Assembly: GCF_023502145.1 (NCBI RefSeq)
Contig: NZ_JAMFLI010000004.1
Coordinates: 124,001-188,000 of the forward strand
Length of the DNA: 64,000 nt
Origin: Craterilacuibacter sp. RT1T
GTDB lineage: Bacteria; Pseudomonadota; Gammaproteobacteria; Burkholderiales; Chromobacteriaceae
Direction: 5' to 3'
The notes beneath the pieces are model-generated. The model saw nothing but the letters and a program-made list of their open reading frames with translations. It ran no database searches and was not told the origin of the DNA. A program made the position numbers and the translations under genes. This document shows, one piece after another, positions 42,099 to 51,768 of this stretch; the stretch's first letter is position 1, and each line of letters begins with the position of its first letter.

Positions 42099-43136
42099 AT
42101 GCAAATTTCCGAGCTGCTCGCATTCACCGTCAAGAACAAGGCATCCGACCTGCACCTGTCTGCCGGCCTGTCGCCCATGATACGGGTGCATGGCGATATT
42201 CGCCGCATCAACCTGCCGGCGCTGGAACAACACGAAGTTCATGACATGGTATACGACATCATGAACGACCATCAGCGCAAGGCATTCGAAGAGCATTTCG
42301 AGTGTGACTTTTCCTTCGATATGCCCGGCGTCGCGCGCTTCCGTGTCAATGCCTTCCAGCAAAACCGCGGCATGGCGGCAGTATTCCGCGTCATTCCTTC
42401 CAAAATCCTGTCGCTGGATGATTTGAACGCCCCCAAGATTTTCAAGGAGATCTCCGAGTTTCCACGCGGGATCGTGCTGGTCACCGGTCCGACCGGCTCG
42501 GGTAAGTCGACAACGCTGGCCGCCATGGTCGACTACGTCAACGAAAACCACTATTCGCACATTCTGACGGTGGAAGACCCGATCGAATTCGTGCATGAAA
42601 GCAAAAAGAGCCTGATCAACCAGCGTGAACTGGGCGCACAAACCCACAGCTTTGCCAATGCGCTCAAGTCTGCGCTGCGCGAAGACCCGGATGTGATTCT
42701 GGTCGGCGAATTGCGCGATCTGGACACCATACGCCTGGCGCTGACCGCCGCCGAGACCGGCCATTTGGTTTTCGGCACCCTGCACACCAGCAGCGCGGCC
42801 AAGACCATAGACCGTATCGTTGACGTCTTCCCCGGGGCGGAAAAAGATATGGTGCGCTCCATGCTGTCCGAATCCATCCGTGCGGTTATCTCGCAAAGCC
42901 TGCTCAAGACCAAGGATGGAGGCGGGCGCGTCGCCGCGCACGAAATCATGCTCGGCACCCCGGCCATCCGCAACCTGATACGCGAAAACAAGATCGCGCA
43001 GATTAATTCGATGATACAGACCGGCCAGCAATACGGCATGCAGACACTGGATCAGTGCCTGCAAGATCTGGTGCGACGCAATCTGGTGACATCCGCAGAA
43101 GCCCGTACCAAAGCCTCGCAAAAAGATCTGTTCTGA
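42099..43136 (+). CDS. pilT: type IV pilus retraction ATPase PilT
   Basis: 345 residues. Walker A GPTGSGKSTT, Asp box and Walker B (VILVGELRDLDT), His box GTLHTSSAAKTIDR and the PilT signature AIRNLIRE (about 289-296). It disassembles pili for twitching motility and DNA uptake. Next to yggS as in Pseudomonas and Neisseria. Followed 17 bases later by pilU. Confidence 0.96.
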   Translation: MQISELLAFTVKNKASDLHLSAGLSPMIRVHGDIRRINLPALEQHEVHDMVYDIMNDHQRKAFEEHFECDFSFDMPGVARFRVNAFQQNRGMAAVFRVIPSKILSLDDLNAPKIFKEISEFPRGIVLVTGPTGSGKSTTLAAMVDYVNENHYSHILTVEDPIEFVHESKKSLINQRELGAQTHSFANALKSALREDPDVILVGELRDLDTIRLALTAAETGHLVFGTLHTSSAAKTIDRIVDVFPGAEKDMVRSMLSESIRAVISQSLLKTKDGGGRVAAHEIMLGTPAIRNLIRENKIAQINSMIQTGQQYGMQTLDQCLQDLVRRNLVTSAEARTKASQKDLF

Positions 43137-43153
43137 ACCAGAAAGCGCCCACT

Positions 43154-44290
43154 ATGCAAAAAGATCAGGCATCCAAATTTATCCACGAGTTGCTGTCGCA
43201 TGCCATCGCCCGCAATGCATCCGATATCTTCATTACCGCCGACTTCCCGCCTGCGCTTAAGGTAGACGGCAAAATTACGCCGGTTGCACCACAGCCACTA
43301 TCCGCACAGCACACGCGCGAACTGGTGCGCTCGGTGATGAATGACCGCCAGACCGAGGAATTCGAAGCGACACAGGAAGCCAACTTTGCCATCAGCCCGC
43401 CGGGCATAGGCCGTTTTCGCGTCAGTGCCTTTATCCAGCAAGGCCAGACCAGCATGGTGCTCAGGAAAATCAATACCGAAATTCCAACCTTTGACCAGCT
43501 GGATCTGCCACTCGTGCTGCGTGATATCTCCATGATCAAGCGCGGGCTGATTATTTTTGTCGGCGGCACCGGTTCGGGCAAATCGACCTCGCTGGCGGCG
43601 CTGGTCGACTGGCGTAACAGCAATAATGCCGACCACATCATCACCATCGAAGATCCGGTCGAGTATGTGCATCCGCACAAAAAATCCATCGTGACCCAGC
43701 GTGAAGTCGGCGTCGATACCGAAAGCTGGGAAGTTGCACTGAAAAACACCCTGCGCCAGGCACCGGACGTGATTCTGATGGGCGAAATCCGCGACCGCGA
43801 AACCATGGGCTATGGCCTGCAATTCGCCGAAACAGGCCATCTGTGTCTGGCAACCTTACACGCCAACAATGCCAACCAGGCCTTGGACCGTATCCTCAAC
43901 TTCTTCCCGGAAGAGCGTCACCAGCAAGTGTTGATGGATCTGTCGCTGAATATGAAGGCCATCGTGTCGCAACGCCTGATACCGCATAAATCAGGCAAGG
44001 GCAGGGTAGCCGCTGTCGAGATACTGCTGAACAGCCCGCTGATAGCCGACATGATCTTCAAGGGTGACGTCAGCAGCATCAAGGAAGCGATGAGCCGCTC
44101 GCGAGAACAGGGCATGCAGACTTTTGACCAATCGCTGTTTGACCTGTTTGAAGCAGGGAAAATCAGCTACGAAGAGGCACTGAAAAATGCCGACTCGGTC
44201 AATGACCTGCGCCTGAAAATCAAGCTATATAGCGAAGGCGCCAAGAATCACGACCCGCTGGCGGGGCTGGATCACCTCGATATCGTATAA
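43154..44290 (+). CDS. pilU: PilT-like accessory ATPase PilU
   Basis: 378 residues from ATG 43154. Walker A GGTGSGKSTS, VILMGEIRDRETM, ATLHANNANQALDRI; lacks the exact AIRNLIRE of PilT. It assists PilT in force-demanding retraction. The pilT-pilU operon is standard; no pilin gene is here. Confidence 0.95.
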   Translation: MQKDQASKFIHELLSHAIARNASDIFITADFPPALKVDGKITPVAPQPLSAQHTRELVRSVMNDRQTEEFEATQEANFAISPPGIGRFRVSAFIQQGQTSMVLRKINTEIPTFDQLDLPLVLRDISMIKRGLIIFVGGTGSGKSTSLAALVDWRNSNNADHIITIEDPVEYVHPHKKSIVTQREVGVDTESWEVALKNTLRQAPDVILMGEIRDRETMGYGLQFAETGHLCLATLHANNANQALDRILNFFPEERHQQVLMDLSLNMKAIVSQRLIPHKSGKGRVAAVEILLNSPLIADMIFKGDVSSIKEAMSRSREQGMQTFDQSLFDLFEAGKISYEEALKNADSVNDLRLKIKLYSEGAKNHDPLAGLDHLDIV

Positions 44291-44298
44291 TCGGCAGC

Positions 44299-44859
44299 AT
44301 GCCTACCGATTCCGCTACCTACCGCCTGTTTTTTGCCGTCTGGCCGGACGCGCCTTGTGCCCGCTGGCTGGATGAGCAAGTCGAACATCTGCATCATGAA
44401 TATGGCGGCCGGCAAACGCCGCCACGCCAGCATCACCTGACGCTGGCTTTTGTCGGTGAAGTGAGCCATAGCCAGCTGGCGATCGTCGAGGCCATCGGCC
44501 GGCAGATCGCAGCCCAGGCCGAACCTTGCCGGATCAAGCTCGACAAACTGGCGGTCTGGCCCAGCGGTATCGGCTGCGCCGCCCCCACACGTACGCCGGC
44601 ACGCATCCGGGAGCTCGCCTGTGCGCTGAACAGCGCCCTCAAGACACAAGGCTTGCCCTACGAAGAACGCCGCTTCCGCCCGCACGTCACCCTGCTACGC
44701 AAGGCGACACCCGCAGCGCGCGCACCGGCAGCACCCGACAGCTTTGCCCTGCTTAAAATCGACCACCTGTCGCTGGTGGTTTCCCGTCTGACCCGCTCAG
44801 GCCCGCTCTATCAGGAGTTGCGGCGCTGGCAATTGGGCCCCGTCCACGACGGCAGCTGA
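44299..44859 (+). CDS. thpR: RNA 2',3'-cyclic phosphodiesterase (ThpR)
   Basis: 186 residues with the paired HxTx motifs of the 2H superfamily: HHLTLAFVGE (about 45-54) and RPHVTLLRK (about 128-136). It hydrolyses cyclic phosphates on RNA ends; it has also been called 2'-5' RNA ligase. Begins eight bases after pilU, and its 3' end overlaps the convergent MocR gene by 63 bases. Confidence 0.92.
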   Translation: MPTDSATYRLFFAVWPDAPCARWLDEQVEHLHHEYGGRQTPPRQHHLTLAFVGEVSHSQLAIVEAIGRQIAAQAEPCRIKLDKLAVWPSGIGCAAPTRTPARIRELACALNSALKTQGLPYEERRFRPHVTLLRKATPAARAPAAPDSFALLKIDHLSLVVSRLTRSGPLYQELRRWQLGPVHDGS

Positions 44860-46287
44860 GCGGCACTGGCGGCTAGCCAGTTCGCCAAGGCGGCGCAAGG
44901 CCGCCATAAAGCGCTCGTCCAGCTCGTGGCAGCACGACAGACGCAGGCAATGACGGTAACGGGCTCCCGCCGAATACAGCATGCCGGGCATAATGGTGAT
45001 GCGCTCGGCCAGGGCGGCATGAAACAGCAGCAACGTGTCCACGCGCTCCGGAAACTCCAGCCAGAGCAGGAAACCACCCGCTGGCCGGGTCGCTCGCGTA
45101 CCGGCAGGAAACCAGCGCGCGACCAGGCCGCGGACGGTGTCAATCTGCCGGCTATACAGGCGGCGCAACACGCGCAAATGATGGTCATAGCCTCCGCTCT
45201 CGAGAAACCGGCCTACGGTTTCCGCCAGCAAAGCGGGCTCGGCAATGCTGGAAGTAAATTTCAGCTGGCGCACTTGCTCGCCAAAACGGCCCGCCTCCAT
45301 CCAGCCGATGCGAAAATCCGGTGCCAGAGTCTTGGTATAACTGGCGCACACCATAACCCAACCATCGCAATCAAATGATTTGACGGTAGGCGACAGCGTG
45401 CTGCCGAACTGCAACTCGGCATAAAGCGCATCTTCGATCAAAGGCGTCTGATAGCGGCTCATCAATTGCGCCAGTCTAGCCTTGTTAGCCAAAGACATCG
45501 TGCAACCCAAAGGGTTGTGTACTGTCGGCATGGCCACCACGGCAGACAGCCGCTTTTCCGCCAGCAATAACTCCAGCACATCCAGCGACAAGCCATGCTG
45601 CGGGTCGGTCGGGATTTCCAGCGCCTTCAGCCCCAAACTGGCCAAAAGCGGGTACAGATTGAAATAAGTCGGCGACTCGACGCCAACGGTATCGCCCGGA
45701 CGCGTCACCGCACGCAGAGCCAGCTGCAGGGCTTCCATCGCACCATGGGTCAGGATGATGTCTTCCGGACGTAAACGCATACCCAGCAGCATGCCCCGAC
45801 GGGCAATCTGGCCACGCAAGCGCGCCGATCCCGGCGGCAGGGCATAACTTGCAATCAGGGAAGGTTGCTTGCGTAGAATGCCTGCGGCCAGACGCGCCAG
45901 TTTATCCCCCGGATAAAATATCGCCCCGCGCGGGCAGGCCAGTGCAAGATCGGCATAGTCGGCGCGCTGCTGGCTTTGCAACACGACGGCCACCAGATCC
46001 CGCGTTTCCGCCGCCTGAATCAGTACGTCTCCCGGCTCGTCCCGTAATGGAGACTCTGGTGTGGGCAAGCTGCTTTTAACGTAATAGCCGGATTGTGGCC
46101 GCGCCTCGATCAGCCCCCTGTCCTCCAGCAGGCGGTAAGCCGCCGTGACGGTATTGAAACTGAGTGCACGCTGTGCGGCACACTGCCGTACCGAGGGCAG
46201 GCGTGCGCCACTAGGCAAGGTGCCGCGGACTATCGCTGCCTCCAGATCGTCGGCGAGCAAGCGGTATAGGGGGATATTCTGGTGCAT
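44797..46287 (-). CDS. MocR family GntR/aminotransferase-like regulator
   Basis: About 496 residues from ATG 46287. N-terminal GntR winged helix (RLLADDLEAAIVRGTLPSGA ... LSFNTVTAAYRLLEDRGLIEARPQSGYYV), then a fold-type I aminotransferase-like domain with PLP lysine in CASYTKTLAPDFRIGW. MocR proteins sense PLP or amino-acid adducts. The start is uncertain: no good Shine-Dalgarno is seen, and ATG 46296 is possible. It diverges from a LysE exporter across a repeat-rich gap, so that exporter is the likely target. Confidence 0.9.
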   Translation of the reverse strand: MHQNIPLYRLLADDLEAAIVRGTLPSGARLPSVRQCAAQRALSFNTVTAAYRLLEDRGLIEARPQSGYYVKSSLPTPESPLRDEPGDVLIQAAETRDLVAVVLQSQQRADYADLALACPRGAIFYPGDKLARLAAGILRKQPSLIASYALPPGSARLRGQIARRGMLLGMRLRPEDIILTHGAMEALQLALRAVTRPGDTVGVESPTYFNLYPLLASLGLKALEIPTDPQHGLSLDVLELLLAEKRLSAVVAMPTVHNPLGCTMSLANKARLAQLMSRYQTPLIEDALYAELQFGSTLSPTVKSFDCDGWVMVCASYTKTLAPDFRIGWMEAGRFGEQVRQLKFTSSIAEPALLAETVGRFLESGGYDHHLRVLRRLYSRQIDTVRGLVARWFPAGTRATRPAGGFLLWLEFPERVDTLLLFHAALAERITIMPGMLYSAGARYRHCLRLSCCHELDERFMAALRRLGELASRQCRSAAVVDGAQLPAPQLLIERA

Positions 46288-46328
46288 AAGGATCATCCGG
46301 CAAGGGGACAGCTGCATGAAAAATGTCA

Positions 46329-46426
46329 GGTGACAGTGTTCAATATACTGCAACTGTCACCACAACAATCGCCAATTCCTGCGACTGTTACCAAACATAT
46401 ATGCGCCTTAGCATGGATCTGTCACC
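46329..46426. promoter_or_regulatory. ACTGTCACC repeats between the MocR and LysE genes
   Basis: GGTGACAGT (46329-46337) faces ACTGTCACC (46353-46361) as a perfect nine-base inverted repeat. Two more direct copies follow: ACTGTTACC (46384-46392) and TCTGTCACC (46418-46426), about 31 and 34 bases apart. Repeated half-sites in the divergent promoter region are typical of MocR operators. Confidence 0.6.
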
Positions 46427-46446
46427 CATGCCCCAGAAAGACAGTC

Positions 46447-47049
46447 ATGCTAGAAATCCTTGCCTTCACCAGCTACATGTCCGTGATGTCGATTACGCCG
46501 GGCCCCAACAACATTATGCTGGCCAGCTCAGGCGTGAATTTCGGCTTTCGCCGCACCTTGCCCCATATGCTGGGTATCAGCCTGGGCTGTGCATTCCAGC
46601 TTTTTGTTACTGCGGTCTTGCTGGGCCATATTCTGGTCTGGCTAGGGAATATCAGAGGCCTGCTGGCCATGCTTGGCTGTACTTATCTGCTGTATCTTTC
46701 CTGGAAGCTGGCGCATAGCGCGGCACCGGGCAGCAGCCACATCGCCAGCCAACCACTGGGCTTTACCGAGGCTGCGCTCTTTCAGTGGATTAACCCCAAA
46801 GCCTGGGTCATGGTCATCAATGCGGCCATTCTGTTTATGCCACAGCAAGAAAGCGCCATTGCTGCCGCGCTGGCTCTGTCCCTGCTGACCGCATTGGTGA
46901 ACCTGCCCTGTATCGCGGTGTGGGCGCTGGGGGGCGATCGCTTGCGCCACCACCTGCAACAGCCACAGCGGCTGCGCCTGTTCAACCTCAGCATGGCCAT
47001 GTTGATGGCAACCACTGCCATCTGGATGCTATGGGATGAGTTGCTTTGA
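46447..47049 (+). CDS. LysE/RhtB family amino-acid exporter
   Basis: 200 residues from ATG 46447, six helices, family motif SITPGPNNIMLASSGVNFG (residues 15-33) and QWINPKAWVMVINAA. Close in layout to cysteine/O-acetylserine exporters of the EamB/RhtB group. Probably induced through the divergent MocR regulator. Confidence 0.9.
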   Translation: MLEILAFTSYMSVMSITPGPNNIMLASSGVNFGFRRTLPHMLGISLGCAFQLFVTAVLLGHILVWLGNIRGLLAMLGCTYLLYLSWKLAHSAAPGSSHIASQPLGFTEAALFQWINPKAWVMVINAAILFMPQQESAIAAALALSLLTALVNLPCIAVWALGGDRLRHHLQQPQRLRLFNLSMAMLMATTAIWMLWDELL

Positions 47050-47388
47050 TTCTGGCTTTAATGTAATAAATTTACGCTATTGATTATTTGTAAATTTACG
47101 CTAAACGTATTTTTGTTACACATGACCAGAAAAAACGATTATCCATTTGGAAAGCATCATAACCCTTAGCAAAATGCAGGCTAAAGGCAGAAGCTCAAAC
47201 CAGGAATAGCGACCGCGACAAGCCGGCCTGTGGATAACATGTCTAAAAATCGCCCCTAAAAAGACAGCGCCAAAATTGCAGCCCACTTCTATCCATTTCG
47301 TAAACAGCGGATCAGCTTGTGGATAAGTTGCAGATAGAAAAACGGCCTGTGCAATGCACAGGCCGTTTTGCTGCGGATACCGGCAGAC
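47050..47388. other. 340-bp non-coding region with DnaA-box-like sites and direct repeats
   Basis: No gene seen. Two exact DnaA-box 9-mers (TGTGGATAA at 47229-47237 and 47318-47326) and a two-mismatch TTATCCATT (47139-47147) are present, along with two direct copies of AAATTTACGCTA (47068-47079 and 47092-47103) in an AT-rich stretch. The gltL terminator ends it. Confidence 0.6.
47341..47367 (-). terminator. Rho-independent terminator after gltL
   Basis: AACGGCCTGTGC, loop of three, GCACAGGCCGTT; on the minus strand followed by TTTTCTATC. Perfect 12-pair stem. Confidence 0.9.
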
Positions 47389-48126
47389 TTAGTGCTGCAG
47401 AATCTTGGACAGGAACTGCTGGGCACGCTCGGAACGCGGCGTACCGAAGAAGTCATCCTTGCTGCAATCCTCAACGATATGGCCACGATCCATAAAGATC
47501 ACGCGATCTGCCACGCGGCGGGCAAAGCCCATCTCGTGGGTCACGCACATCATGGTCATGCCTTCTTTTGCCAGCTCGGTCATCACGTCCAGCACTTCAT
47601 TGATCATCTCGGGGTCGAGTGCCGAGGTTGGCTCGTCAAACAGCATGCAGATCGGATCCATCGCCAAGGCACGGGCAATGGCAACACGCTGCTGCTGGCC
47701 GCCGGACAACTGGCCAGGATGCTTGTGTGCATGCGCTTTCAAGCCAACACGCTCCAGCAACTTGATTCCCTTGACCTCGGCTTCCTCTTTCGAGCGTCCC
47801 AAGACCTTGGTCTGGGCAATGGCCAGGTTTTCCACAATGGTCAGATGCGGGAACAATTCAAAGTGCTGGAAGACCATGCCAACGCGGCTACGCAGCTTGG
47901 GCAAATTGGTCTTGGGATCGCCTACCGAAATGCCGTCAACGATAATCTCGCCCTTCTGAAACGGCTCCAGTGCATTCACGCACTTGATCAGCGTGGATTT
48001 GCCCGAACCGGACGGGCCGCATACCACCACCACTTCACCTTTGCTTACGCTGGTGCTGCAATCGGTCAGCACCTGAAAATCGCCATACCACTTGTTGACG
48101 TTATTGATGGAAATCATCGAACTCAT
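47389..48126 (-). CDS. gltL: glutamate/aspartate ABC transporter ATP-binding protein
   Basis: 245 residues. Walker [10 protein letters not shown], signature LSGGQQQR, Walker [15 protein letters not shown] and VTHEMGFAR, the pattern of polar amino-acid importers. Last gene of the operon; start overlaps the gltK stop (ATGA). ATG 48117 is an alternative start. Confidence 0.93.
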   Translation of the reverse strand: MSSMISINNVNKWYGDFQVLTDCSTSVSKGEVVVVCGPSGSGKSTLIKCVNALEPFQKGEIIVDGISVGDPKTNLPKLRSRVGMVFQHFELFPHLTIVENLAIAQTKVLGRSKEEAEVKGIKLLERVGLKAHAHKHPGQLSGGQQQRVAIARALAMDPICMLFDEPTSALDPEMINEVLDVMTELAKEGMTMMCVTHEMGFARRVADRVIFMDRGHIVEDCSKDDFFGTPRSERAQQFLSKILQH

Positions 48127-48788
48127 ACAGCCAACCTCTTTTGCAAATGTTTGACGCCGCGCGAAGCAGCAAAGCTCACCACGAAATAGATCAGACCGGC
48201 AAACAGCAGGAACTCGTGCGGCAGACCGAGAATATCACCCCGCGAACGGGCACTGCTGAGGAAATCCATCAGGCCGACAGCGTACACCAGCGAGGTATCC
48301 TGAAACAGAATGATGGACTGCTGCAACAGCAAGGGCATCATCTTGCGGAAGGCCTGCGGCAGAACCACCAGACGCATGGCCTGACCATAAGTCATACCCA
48401 GCGCATAAGCGGCATTGACCTGGCCTTTGGCAATGGACTGGATACCGGCACGCACGATCTCGCAATAGTAGGCTGCTTCAAACATCATGAAGGCCACCAG
48501 GCACGAGGTGAAGGCACCGACGGCGACAAACTCGCCGGTTATCCAGTTCAGCAGCATCGGCACCGCGAGATAGAACCAGATGATAACCAGCAGCAAAGGC
48601 ACCGAGCGGAAAATATTGACGTAGGCCTTGGCCAGCCCCGACAGCACCGGGTTGCTGGACAGGCGCAGCAGCGCCAGCACCGTACCGAGCACAACCCCGC
48701 CCACTACCGCCATCACCATCAGTTTCAGCGTCAGCCACATGCCGTCCATCAAGTCGGGCAGGGCAGGGATAATCTGGGAAAAGTCCAT
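48123..48788 (-). CDS. gltK: glutamate/aspartate ABC transporter permease GltK
   Basis: 221 residues, five helices and the His/Glu-type permease loop [23 protein letters not shown] split over EAA region. Forms the membrane channel with GltJ. Start touches the gltJ stop. Confidence 0.92.
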   Translation of the reverse strand: MDFSQIIPALPDLMDGMWLTLKLMVMAVVGGVVLGTVLALLRLSSNPVLSGLAKAYVNIFRSVPLLLVIIWFYLAVPMLLNWITGEFVAVGAFTSCLVAFMMFEAAYYCEIVRAGIQSIAKGQVNAAYALGMTYGQAMRLVVLPQAFRKMMPLLLQQSIILFQDTSLVYAVGLMDFLSSARSRGDILGLPHEFLLFAGLIYFVVSFAASRGVKHLQKRLAV

Positions 48789-49534
48789 TATTTGCCCCCC
48801 TCAACCATCAGGCCAGGAATACGTACACGCTTCTCGACGATGCTCATCACTTTCATGATGCTCATATTCAGCGTGAAGTAGATCAGCGTCGCCAGCGTAA
48901 ACGCCTCGAAGATATTGGCCGAAAATTCAGCCGTCTGCTTGGCTTGCGCCAAGATCTCCATCAGGCCGATCAGCGAGGCTACCGACGAGTTTTTAAACAC
49001 GTTCAAAAACTCTGAGGTCAACGGCGGAATCACCACGCGGAAAGCTTGCGGCAGCAGCACATAACGGTAGCTCTGCGCCACGGTAAAGCCTACTGCCTGA
49101 GCTGCATTGCTTTGCCCCTTGGGCAGAGCCTGAATACCGGTGCGTACCTGCTCGCACACGCGCGCCGCAGTAAACAGCCCCAGACAAATCACCACCGAGA
49201 TATAAGCGGAGACCGCCGGATTCAGATCCTGTTTAAACCAAATCTGTATCGACTCTGGCAAATAGTCCGGTACGACGAAATACCAGACGAACAATTGAAC
49301 CAGGAGCGGTACATTACGGAAGAGCTCGACATAGCAAGTGGCGATGCCGGACAACCACTTATTGGGCAAGGTGCGCATCACACCCAACAGTCCACCCAGC
49401 AACAGCGCAACCAGCCATGCCGCCAGCGCCAAGGCCAGCGTCCAGCCCAGACCCGTGATATACCAGTCGAGGTAGATCTCGTTACCGATTCCGGTGGACT
49501 TGAAGAAGATGTTCCAGTCCCAGTTGTAATTCAT
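48788..49534 (-). CDS. gltJ: glutamate/aspartate ABC transporter permease GltJ
   Basis: 248 residues from ATG 49534, chosen because GGAG lies six bases before it (an ATG at 49546 has no site). Opens with NYNWDWNIFF, as in GltJ. Five helices; EAA-type loop in AAQAVGFTVAQSYRYVLLPQ. Confidence 0.92.
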   Translation of the reverse strand: MNYNWDWNIFFKSTGIGNEIYLDWYITGLGWTLALALAAWLVALLLGGLLGVMRTLPNKWLSGIATCYVELFRNVPLLVQLFVWYFVVPDYLPESIQIWFKQDLNPAVSAYISVVICLGLFTAARVCEQVRTGIQALPKGQSNAAQAVGFTVAQSYRYVLLPQAFRVVIPPLTSEFLNVFKNSSVASLIGLMEILAQAKQTAEFSANIFEAFTLATLIYFTLNMSIMKVMSIVEKRVRIPGLMVEGGK

Positions 49535-49602
49535 GAACGACTCCATTAAATAAAGGGGGCTGCTGCCCCCCTTGTATTACCGCATTGCTTGTACGACAGG
49601 AA

Positions 49603-50505
49603 TCAGCTTGCCGCCGGCTTATCCGAAGGCTTGGCAATCAATGCCTTAAGTTCCGGCGACATTGGGAAACCAAGGTTCAGATTCTTTGGCGGAATCGGCC
49701 GCATGAACCACTTGTCGTAGATCGCATTGATCTGCCCCGACTTGTAAGTATTCACGATAGCCTTGTCCACCAACGCCTTGAATGGCGCATCACCCTTGCG
49801 CATCATGCAGCCGTAAATCTCACTCGACTGCGGCTTGCCCACCACCACCCACTCTGCCGGGTTACGCGCCTTGGCTCGCTCGCCGTAGAGCATGGCATCG
49901 TCGGTCATGAAAGCCACAACCCGACCGGACTCCAGCATCAGGAACGACTCGCCATTATCCTTGGCCGCCACGATATTCATGCCGAGCTTCTGGTTGGCAT
50001 TCATGATCCGCATCAAACGCTCGCCCGTCGTTCCGGCAGAAACCACTACGTTCTTGCCCTTCAGATCGGCAAAGTCCTTGATGCCGGAATCTTTCTTCAC
50101 CAGCAAGCGGGTACCGATCTCAAAGATGCCGACCGAGAAATCGACCTGGCGCTGACGCTCGACATTATTGGTCGTAGCACCGCACTCGATATCAACGGTC
50201 CCATTCTGCAGCAAGGGAATGCGCGTCTGGCCAGTCACCATGTTGTAGCGCACCTTCAGGTTCGGCATATTCAGCTCTTTTTTCACCGCATCAACTACAT
50301 GCTGGGCAAGATCGAGCGAATAACCGACCGGCTGCTTGCCGCCAGCCAGATAGGCAAAAGGAATCGCCGAATCCCGGTGGCCAAGCACGATGGTGCCGGA
50401 ATCCTTGATTTTCTTCAGGGTTCCAGTCGGCTCGGCGGCCATGGCCGAGGAGGAAAGCAGGGTGCAAGCCAGGGCAAGAGGCAATAAACGCAAGGTATGA
50501 GGCAT
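49603..50505 (-). CDS. gltI: glutamate/aspartate periplasmic binding protein, copy 1
   Basis: 300 residues, signal peptide to about SAMA (residue 23). Mature start EPTGTLKKIKDSGTIVLGHR, and RQVDFSVGIFEIGTRLLV in the ligand region fit GltI/DEBP binding proteins. Highly similar along its length to copy 2 at 50781-51686. Heads the gltIJKL order. Confidence 0.92.
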   Translation of the reverse strand: MPHTLRLLPLALACTLLSSSAMAAEPTGTLKKIKDSGTIVLGHRDSAIPFAYLAGGKQPVGYSLDLAQHVVDAVKKELNMPNLKVRYNMVTGQTRIPLLQNGTVDIECGATTNNVERQRQVDFSVGIFEIGTRLLVKKDSGIKDFADLKGKNVVVSAGTTGERLMRIMNANQKLGMNIVAAKDNGESFLMLESGRVVAFMTDDAMLYGERAKARNPAEWVVVGKPQSSEIYGCMMRKGDAPFKALVDKAIVNTYKSGQINAIYDKWFMRPIPPKNLNLGFPMSPELKALIAKPSDKPAAS

Positions 50506-50733
50506 ATTCTATTTCTCCAGATAGGAATGGATGCGATCGACGGCGTACCGTCTATAAGCAGCACTTCGGCATCTTTCTCACCCCGCCAAGCAGCATGGGG
50601 GGAGATGCCTGAAATACCGTTCTCCTGGATATTGCATCGAGTCCCGCATATTAGGAAACTCTAAATGAATATCTCATTTGCCTAGTTTCTATCAAAACAG
50701 AAAAGACAACCGTTGATTTACCTCAAACTAATT

Positions 50734-50760
50734 GAACAAGCCCCTCATAGAGGCTTGTTC
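50734..50760 (-). terminator. hairpin between the two binding-protein genes
   Basis: GAACAAGCC and GGCTTGTTC pair around CCTCATAGA. It follows the stop of the upstream copy within 20 bases. The U-tract is weak (AATTAGTTT), so it may attenuate rather than stop transcription. Confidence 0.5.
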
Positions 50761-50780
50761 CAGCCTGCCGAACATCCTGA

Positions 50781-51686
50781 TTACAGCTGATCAACCGCGC
50801 GATCGGTAGGGCGCTTGATCAAGGCCTTGATGGCACCCGACATCGGGAAGTTCAGGTTCAGGTTTTTTGGTGGGATAGGTTGCAGGAACCACTTGCCATA
50901 GATCTTGTTGATCTCGCCGGAAGCGTAGGTTGCCTTGATCGCATCATCGACCACCTTCTTGAATGGCGCATCGCCTTTGCGCACCATGCAGCCGTACACC
51001 TCGTACGATTGCGGTGTACCAACCACAACCCAATTGGCCGGGTTTTTGGCCTTGGCCATTTCGCCGAACAGCAGGGCATCATCCATCATAAAGGCAGCGG
51101 CGCGACCGGACTCCAGCATCAGGAAGGATTCGCCATGATCCTTAGCCGAGATGATGTTCATGCCCAGGCTCTTGGCTGCATTCATCGCCTTGAGCTGGCG
51201 CTCCGAGGTGGTGCCGGCCGTAGTCACGACGTTCTTGCCCTTGAGGTCGGCAAAGTCCTTGATGCCGGTCGTCTTGGCCGTCAGCAAGCGGGTGCCGATT
51301 TCAAAGATACCGACCGAAAAGTCGACCTGACGCTGGCGCTCGATATTATTGGTAGTCGAACCGCACTCGAGATCCACGGTGCCATTCTGAACCAGCGGAA
51401 TACGCGTCTGCGAGGTCACCAGGTTGTACTTCACCTGCAGGTTCGGCATGTTCAGGTCTTTTTTCAGCTTCTCCACCACCTTCATTTGCAGGTCGTGCGA
51501 GTAGCCGACCGGTGTTGCGCCGCCAGCCAGATAGGAGAAGGGAATAGAAGCGTCACGGTGACCCAAGACAACAACGCCGGAATCCTTGATTTTTTTCAGG
51601 GTACCGGTGAGTTCGGCAGCCAATGCCGGGGTAGCGACAAAAGCGGCCGCAACGGCGGTCGCAACAAGGCGAGCTTGCAATGACAT
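50781..51686 (-). CDS. glutamate/aspartate periplasmic binding protein, copy 2
   Basis: 301 residues from ATG 51686 (AAGGAG upstream). Signal peptide to about PALA (residue 22), then ELTGTLKKIKDSGVVVLGHR. Shares with copy 1 the blocks NGTVD(L/I)ECG, RQRQVDFSVGIFEIGTRLL and SFLMLESGR, so the two are recent paralogues. Paired with a second ATPase gene upstream. Confidence 0.9.
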   Translation of the reverse strand: MSLQARLVATAVAAAFVATPALAAELTGTLKKIKDSGVVVLGHRDASIPFSYLAGGATPVGYSHDLQMKVVEKLKKDLNMPNLQVKYNLVTSQTRIPLVQNGTVDLECGSTTNNIERQRQVDFSVGIFEIGTRLLTAKTTGIKDFADLKGKNVVTTAGTTSERQLKAMNAAKSLGMNIISAKDHGESFLMLESGRAAAFMMDDALLFGEMAKAKNPANWVVVGTPQSYEVYGCMVRKGDAPFKKVVDDAIKATYASGEINKIYGKWFLQPIPPKNLNLNFPMSGAIKALIKRPTDRAVDQL

Positions 51687-51768
51687 GAAGTTTCTCCTTC
51701 TACAGGTTTGCAAAACAGGCAGGCCAGACCGGGGTCTCCGTGTCCGGCCTGCCATTAAATTTTTTTAT

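Noticed and set aside
47050-47388. Chromosomal replication origin
   Set aside because: DnaA-box 9-mers are present, but dnaA, dnaN, gyrB, rpmH or gidA are not near, and only two exact boxes are seen.
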